From NCBI GenBank assembly GCA_020444165.1, contig JAHLLK010000050.1:1-43435 (forward strand): a stretch of DNA of 43,435 bases, given 5' to 3'. Below, one piece after another: positions 38,786-43,435 of this stretch. This stretch comes from Deltaproteobacteria bacterium (GTDB lineage: Bacteria; Desulfobacterota; Desulfarculia; Desulfarculales; Desulfarculaceae). Position 1 is the first letter of the stretch; the number at the start of each line of letters is the position of its first letter. The notes under the pieces were generated by a model. That model did not search any database. It was not told the DNA's origin and worked only from the letters and a program-made list of their open reading frames with translations. A program made the translations under genes and the position numbers.

Positions 38786-39778
38786 TCAGGACAACCACTT
38801 CATCATGCCGCGTAGGCGGGCGCCCACTTCCTCCACCTCATGCTCCTCGTCGGCTTTCAGGAGCGCGGTGTACATGGGGCGGTTGGCCTGGTTCTCCAGA
38901 ATCCATTCCTTGGCGAACTGACCGGTCTGGATCTCGGTCAGGATCTCGCGCATGTTCTCCTTGGTGTACTCGTCCACCACCCGGGGGCCGCGGGTGACGT
39001 CGCCCCACTTGGCCGTGTCGGAGATGAAGCGGCGCATCATGGTCAGCCCGCCCTGGTAGATCAGGTCGATGATGAGCTTCATCTCGTGCACGCACTCGAA
39101 GTAGGCCATCTCCGGGGCATAGCCCGCTTCCACCAGGGTCTCGAAGCCGGCCTTCATCAGGGAGCTGAGCCCGCCGCACAACACGGCCTGCTCGCCAAAG
39201 AGGTCGGTCTCGGTCTCCTCGCGGAAGCTGGTCTCGATGACCCCGGCCCGGGCCCCGCCGATGCCCGCCGCGTAGGCCAGGCCCAGGTCCTTGGCCCGGC
39301 CGCTGGCGTCCTGGTGGATGGCGATGAGGCAGGGCACGCCCTGGCCGGCCTGGTACAGGTCGCGAACCAGCTTGCCGGGGCCCTTGGGAGCCACCATGAG
39401 TACGTCCACCTCGGCCGGCGGCTGGATCTGGCCGAAGTGGATGTTGAAGCCGTGGGCGAACATCAGCGTCTTGCCCGGGCCCATGACCGGGGCCACGAAC
39501 TCGTGATAAATGGCCGGCTGGGCCGGGTCGGGCGAGAGGAACATGATGATGTCGCTCTTGGCCACCGCCTCGGCCAGGGGCAGCGGGGTGAGGCCGTCCT
39601 CTTTCACCCGCGCGAAGGTGGCGCTGCCCTCCCGGAGACCCACCACCACCTTGAGGCCGCTGTCGGCCAGGTTGTTGGAGTGGGCCCGGCCCTGGGAGCC
39701 GTAGCCGATGACGCAGATGGTTTTCTCGGCCAACAGATGCAAGTCCGTGTCGGACTCGTAGTAGACTTTGATACTCAT
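38786..39778 (-). CDS. ilvC: ketol-acid reductoisomerase (NADP), class I
   Basis: Isomerises and reduces acetolactate or acetohydroxybutyrate. It has 330 residues from ATG 39778 ([10 protein letters not shown]), after AGGGGAG. The NADPH loop [13 protein letters not shown] is at 25–37 and the class I length is right. The metal-binding block [12 protein letters not shown] and the C-terminal [18 protein letters not shown] are present. The tail [14 protein letters not shown] is typical. It lies 10 nt downstream of ilvN, so ilvB-ilvN-ilvC form one transcription unit. Confidence 0.97.
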   Translation of the reverse strand: MSIKVYYESDTDLHLLAEKTICVIGYGSQGRAHSNNLADSGLKVVVGLREGSATFARVKEDGLTPLPLAEAVAKSDIIMFLSPDPAQPAIYHEFVAPVMGPGKTLMFAHGFNIHFGQIQPPAEVDVLMVAPKGPGKLVRDLYQAGQGVPCLIAIHQDASGRAKDLGLAYAAGIGGARAGVIETSFREETETDLFGEQAVLCGGLSSLMKAGFETLVEAGYAPEMAYFECVHEMKLIIDLIYQGGLTMMRRFISDTAKWGDVTRGPRVVDEYTKENMREILTEIQTGQFAKEWILENQANRPMYTALLKADEEHEVEEVGARLRGMMKWLS

Positions 39779-39788
39779 GGGTACTCCC

Positions 39789-40388
39789 CTATTCAAGCTT
39801 ACTGATGTTATAGGTTTCCGGTTCGTCTTCTTCGTCGTAGCTGAGGTCCAGGTCTTCGTCCTCCTCGGGGCCGCTCTGGGCCTCCGAGGGCTGGGAGATA
39901 GTGGTCCCCCGGGCCAGCACGATCTGGCCGGTGCGGGCCATTTCCACGATGCCGTAGGGACGAAGCATGTCGACAAAAGCCTCGATTTTTTCGCGGCCGC
40001 CGGTGGCTTCCAAAATCATGGTGTCGCGGTCCACGTGATCCACCCGGGCCCGGAAGATGCTGACCAGATGCACCACCTCACCCCGCTGGTGGGGGGTGAC
40101 CTTGACCTTCACCAGCACCAGGCCGCGCTCCACCCGGGACACCCGGGACTGGTCGCGCACCCTGATGACGCTGACCAGGCGCTGAAGCTGCTTGACCACC
40201 TGCTCCAGGGTGGGGGCGTCAGCCTCCACCACCAGGCTGATGCGGCTGACCTTGGGGTCGTCGGTCTCGCCCACGGCCAGGGAGGTGATGTTGAAGCCGC
40301 GGCGGGCAAAGAGCCCCGCCACCCGGGAGAGCACGCCGGGCTCGTTGCGGACCAGGACCGACAGGGGGCAACGCTGAATCTCGGTCAT
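39789..40388 (-). CDS. ilvN: acetolactate synthase small (regulatory) subunit
   Basis: The regulatory subunit conferring valine control. The N-terminal ACT domain reads [20 protein letters not shown] and [16 protein letters not shown], and the second domain [16 protein letters not shown], with [14 protein letters not shown]. The protein is 199 residues, longer than the usual 160–170 because of a very acidic tail ([20 protein letters not shown]) after the second domain. The ATG at 40388 directly follows the ilvB stop codon, with GGAGAG upstream, so translation is likely coupled. Confidence 0.95.
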   Translation of the reverse strand: MTEIQRCPLSVLVRNEPGVLSRVAGLFARRGFNITSLAVGETDDPKVSRISLVVEADAPTLEQVVKQLQRLVSVIRVRDQSRVSRVERGLVLVKVKVTPHQRGEVVHLVSIFRARVDHVDRDTMILEATGGREKIEAFVDMLRPYGIVEMARTGQIVLARGTTISQPSEAQSGPEEDEDLDLSYDEEDEPETYNISKLE

Positions 40389-42128
40389 CTAGCACTCTCC
40401 GTTGGGCTGGCAGGGAATGAACTCGGCGTTGGCGCCGCCCGGCGGCACCATGGGCAGCACCTCGGCCTCGGGGTAGACCATCACGTCCAGCACCACCGGC
40501 AGCTTCTTCGCCCGGCTCTCGGCCAGGGCCCATTCCAGGGAGGGCCTGAGGTCCTCGGGCTTCTCCACCCGGCGTCCCAGGGCGCCGAAAGCCTGGGCCA
40601 CCTTGTCGTAGGGCGGCGGCTGCAGCTGGGATTGGCTCATGCGGCGGTCGAAGAACATGCGCTGCCACTGGGCCACCATGCCCAAATAGCTGTTGTTCAG
40701 GATCACCGCCACCAGGGGAATGTTATAGCGCACCGCGGTGCACAGCTCCTGGATATTCATGAGGAAGGAGCCGTCGCCGTCGATCAGCACCACGTCGTCG
40801 TTCGGCCGGCCCAGCTTGGCCCCGCAGGCGGCGGGCAGGCCGAAGCCCATGGTGCCCAGGCCGCCGGAGGTGATGAAGGTGCGGGGCCGCCGGAAGGGGT
40901 AGAACTGGGCGGTGAACATCTGGTGCTGCCCCACCCCGGTGACCACCACCGCGTTCTCGTCCAACAGCCGCCCCAGCTCCTCCACGGCCTGTTGGGGCAT
41001 GATCATGCTCTCGTGCTTGGGGTAGGTCATGGGGAAGCGGTTCTTCCACTCGGTGATGGTGGCAAGCCAAGCCGTGAGGTCCGGCCGGCTGTCCCAACTG
41101 GCCGCGCCCTTGGTCAGGGCGGACAACACCGGCCGCGCGTCGCCCACGATGGGGATGTGGCACTTCAGGTTCTTGCCGATCTCGCTGGCGTCCACGTCCA
41201 CGTGGATCACCTTGGCCTGGGGCGCGAACTTGTTGATGGCCCCGGTGACCCGGTCGTCCAGCCTGGCCCCCACGATGATCAGGAGGTCCGACTCGTGGAT
41301 GGCCAGGTTGGCGTAGCCGGTGCCGTGCATGCCGGGCATGCCCAGCGCCAGGCGGTGGTCGCTGGGGAAGGAGCCCAGGGCCATGAGGGTGGTGGTCACC
41401 GGCAGGTCCAGCATCTCGGCGAAGCGTAACAGCTCGGCGTGGGCCCCGGCGTGGATCACCCCGCCGCCGGCCAGGATTACCGGCCGCTGGGCCGCGCGGA
41501 TGGCTTTGAGCGCCCGCTCGATCTGCAGGGGATGGCCCTTGAACGGCGGCTTGTACCCGGCCGGCACCTGGGGCGTGGCCACCAGCTCCCCGGCCGGGGC
41601 CTGGGCCACGTCCCGGGGCAGGTCGATCAAGACCGGGCCGGGCCGCCCCGAGAGCGCCACGTAAAAGGCCTCGGCGAACATGATGGGCAGCTCTTCGGCC
41701 GAGGGGATCTGGTAGTTGTGCTTGGTGATGGGCATGGTGATGCCCCGCATGTCCGCTTCCTGGAAGGCGTCGTTGCCCAGAAGCGTGCTGCTCACCTGGC
41801 CGGTGATGGCCACCACCGGGGTGCTGTCCATGAAGGCGTCGGCCAGGCCGGTGACCAGGTTGGTGGCCCCGGGGCCGGAGGTGGTCATCACCACCCCCAC
41901 CCGGCCGGTGGCCCGGGCAAAGCCCTCGGCCATGTGGGCCGCGCCTTGCTCATGGCCCACGATGATGTGCTTCAGGTGCTTTTCCTGGTACAGGGCGTCG
42001 TAGACCGGCATGATCTGGCCGCCCACCATACCGAAAACGTATTCCACGCCTTGGTGGCGCAGGCTGGCGATGACCGCGTCGGACCCGGTGTAGTGACGGG
42101 CCGGCGACTCTGTGGCTTGATTCTTCAT
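40389..42128 (-). CDS. ilvB: acetolactate synthase large (catalytic) subunit
   Basis: Thiamine-diphosphate enzyme that condenses pyruvate to acetolactate (or with 2-oxobutyrate to acetohydroxybutyrate). It has 579 residues. It carries GVEYVFGMVGGQIMPVYDAL, the catalytic-type Glu in IVGHEQGAAHMAEGFARATG, FAD-domain motifs, and the ThDP signature GDGSFLMNIQEL, then ILNNSYLGMVAQW. ATG 42128 follows AAGGAG, which lies inside the ilvD stop region 7 nt upstream. It forms the holoenzyme with the adjacent IlvN. Confidence 0.96.
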   Translation of the reverse strand: MKNQATESPARHYTGSDAVIASLRHQGVEYVFGMVGGQIMPVYDALYQEKHLKHIIVGHEQGAAHMAEGFARATGRVGVVMTTSGPGATNLVTGLADAFMDSTPVVAITGQVSSTLLGNDAFQEADMRGITMPITKHNYQIPSAEELPIMFAEAFYVALSGRPGPVLIDLPRDVAQAPAGELVATPQVPAGYKPPFKGHPLQIERALKAIRAAQRPVILAGGGVIHAGAHAELLRFAEMLDLPVTTTLMALGSFPSDHRLALGMPGMHGTGYANLAIHESDLLIIVGARLDDRVTGAINKFAPQAKVIHVDVDASEIGKNLKCHIPIVGDARPVLSALTKGAASWDSRPDLTAWLATITEWKNRFPMTYPKHESMIMPQQAVEELGRLLDENAVVVTGVGQHQMFTAQFYPFRRPRTFITSGGLGTMGFGLPAACGAKLGRPNDDVVLIDGDGSFLMNIQELCTAVRYNIPLVAVILNNSYLGMVAQWQRMFFDRRMSQSQLQPPPYDKVAQAFGALGRRVEKPEDLRPSLEWALAESRAKKLPVVLDVMVYPEAEVLPMVPPGGANAEFIPCQPNGEC

Positions 42129-42135
42129 GACTATA

Positions 42136-43435
42136 TCACTCCTTGTCCGGACAACCGGATCTGAGCACCGCGCCCGTGGCCGCGCTGGTGACCAGGGCGG
42201 CGTAACGGGCCAGGGCGCCGGAGGTAAAACGCGGCGCGGGGGGCGTCCAGGCCTCCCGGCGGCGGGCGAGTTCAGTTTCCGCGACCCGCAGGTTCAACTG
42301 CCGGCCGGGAATATCCAATTCTATAAGGTCGCCGTCGGCCACCAGGGCGATGGGGCCGCCCTGGGCCGCTTCGGGGGACACGTGGCCGATCACCGCGCCC
42401 CGGCTGCCGCCGGAGAAGCGTCCATCGGTGATCAAGGCCACCTTACCGTTGAGGGGACCGCCGGAGATGAGGCTCGTCAAGGTCAGCATCTCCCGCATGC
42501 CCGGCCCGCCGGCCGGCCCCTCATAGCGGACTACGATGACCTCGCCCGGCTGGAGATCGCCGGACGAGTAAGCCTCCACCGCCGCGTCCTCGGAGCCGAA
42601 GCACCGGGCCGGCCCGCTGAAAACCAGGTTGTCCGGGGCCACGGCGGTCTGTTTGACCACCGCGCCGTCCGGGGCCAGATTGCCCTTCAGCACCGCGATG
42701 CCGCCCTGGGCGTGCACGGGGTCCGCCAGGGTGTGGATCACCGGCTGGTCGAAGTAGCTCACCGCGGGTAGCTCGGCCGGCAGATACGCCGCCAGCCCCG
42801 GGCCGGCCACGGTGACCACTTCCTTGACCAAGAGAGGCTCCAGGCGCTTCATCACCGCGCCCACCCCGCCGGCTTCCCACAGGTGCTGCATGCGCATGGG
42901 CCCGCCGGGGCTCATGCTGGCCAGATGGGGGGTCTCGGCCGACAGCCGGTCAAAGTCGGCCAGGCTGAACTCCGCTCCGGCCTCGTGGGCGATGGCCGGC
43001 AGGTGCAGGGCCGTGTTGGTGGAGCCGCCCAGGGCCAGGTCCACCCGGCAGGCGTTCAGGAAAGCCGCGCGGGTCAATACCTGGCGGGTGGTGGGGCCGT
43101 TGACCGCCAGGTCCACCGCCTTCTCCCCGGCCTCGAAGGCCAGGCGCTGCTTGTCCGGGCCCGTGGCCAGGGCGGCCGCCGTGCCGGGTAGGCTCATGCC
43201 CAGGGCCTCGGACACGCAGGCCATGGTGTTGGCCGTGAACATGCCGGCGCAGGAGCCCGCCCCGGGGCAGGCCGCGGCTTCCAACTGCTCGAGCTTGGCC
43301 ACGCTCCATTGGCCGCTTTCGGCCCGGGCCACCCCTTCGAACACGGTGATGAGGTCCACCACCTGGCCCTCGAACTCGCCCGCGGCCATGGGCCCGCCGG
43401 TGAGCATCACCGCCGGGATGTCCAGGCGGGCGGCG
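42136..43435 (-). CDS. ilvD: dihydroxy-acid dehydratase, C-terminal part (cut by window edge)
   Basis: Makes the branched-chain 2-oxo acids from dihydroxy acids. The first 120 or so residues lie beyond the right edge; the frame is open to the last base. Visible are PGAGSCAGMFTANTMACVSE with an Fe-S ligand cysteine, LALGGSTNTALHLPAIAHEA, then MREMLTLTSLI and LITDGRFSGGSRG. It heads the minus-strand series ilvD-ilvB-ilvN-ilvC-leuC. A leuA gene is not in the window and may lie further upstream. Confidence 0.94.
   Translation of the reverse strand, partial: AARLDIPAVMLTGGPMAAGEFEGQVVDLITVFEGVARAESGQWSVAKLEQLEAAACPGAGSCAGMFTANTMACVSEALGMSLPGTAAALATGPDKQRLAFEAGEKAVDLAVNGPTTRQVLTRAAFLNACRVDLALGGSTNTALHLPAIAHEAGAEFSLADFDRLSAETPHLASMSPGGPMRMQHLWEAGGVGAVMKRLEPLLVKEVVTVAGPGLAAYLPAELPAVSYFDQPVIHTLADPVHAQGGIAVLKGNLAPDGAVVKQTAVAPDNLVFSGPARCFGSEDAAVEAYSSGDLQPGEVIVVRYEGPAGGPGMREMLTLTSLISGGPLNGKVALITDGRFSGGSRGAVIGHVSPEAAQGGPIALVADGDLIELDIPGRQLNLRVAETELARRREAWTPPAPRFTSGALARYAALVTSAATGAVLRSGCPDKE

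Noticed and set aside
39768..41429. Long plus-strand open frame of 553 codons opposite ilvN and ilvB
   Set aside because: His/Gly/Leu-rich antisense reading of conserved genes; a common artefact in GC-rich genomes. The same applies to 11958–13517, 36937–38526 and 4587–5843.

Overview
This 43.4 kb window is GC-rich chromosomal DNA that reads best as a deltaproteobacterial (Desulfobacterota) genome. Three things support this: the ispE–spoVG–tRNA-Gln–prs–rplY–pth order on one strand, a membrane pyrophosphatase directly after pth, and large TauE/SafE exporters of the kind common in sulfur-cycling bacteria. A Desulfarculales-like host is my guess from gene content; no marker in the window proves it. 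I see no phage, transposase, integrase or CRISPR genes.

Layout. 1–4149 (minus strand): ispE, spoVG, tRNA-Gln(TTG), prs, rplY/ctc, pth and the start of hppA, a housekeeping block. 4353–6352: a Do-type periplasmic protease after a DUF1844 protein. 6970–9058: a two-gene serine pathway operon (class V aminotransferase, then phosphoglycerate dehydrogenase). 9895–11082: a porin-like outer membrane protein with its own terminator. 11354–13559: a TauE/SafE exporter and a small membrane protein. 14272–17292: rnc, era and lipB. 17394–22088 (plus): an envelope cluster of two glycosyltransferases, a polysaccharide deacetylase, an exported protein and PgeF. 22322–24709: pyrK, a transglutaminase-like gene and pyrD, overlapping. 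25078–32649: a sensory and transport region with a soluble chemoreceptor, a periplasmic Cache protein, an HBM-type chemoreceptor, a stand-alone membrane sensor and a second TauE/SafE protein. 32754–43435 (minus): branched-chain amino acid synthesis, in order ilvD (cut by the window edge), ilvB, ilvN, ilvC, leuC, an amidotransferase-like gene, leuD, leuB and a class I aminotransferase.

The most unusual content lies between the genes. At least nine, and probably twelve, copies of one modular element (here called FH, for five hairpins) fill the intergenic gaps. Each is about 105–210 bp and reads as consecutive hairpins A-B-C-D-E. Hairpin B has a near-invariant core (arms TGGCAAAA and TTTTGCCA around a CGTGG-like loop). 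The outer arms of all hairpins differ between copies while staying self-complementary, and the inner part of E repeats or complements the arm of A in each copy. Two copies 425 bp apart are nearly identical over 159 bp. One copy has expanded into a 49-bp tandem array. Copies separate gene pairs that are normally adjacent (rnc/era, leuC/leuD). This looks like a structured, probably mobile or formerly mobile, element family selected for structure rather than sequence. I know no named family that it matches.

Smaller oddities are a second family built on a long perfect palindrome, a 79-bp tandem duplication that copies a gene's Shine-Dalgarno and start codon, and a class II amidotransferase-like protein with Ser in place of the N-terminal Cys. 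Start sites below were chosen from Shine-Dalgarno spacing and family alignment from memory. No database search was possible.
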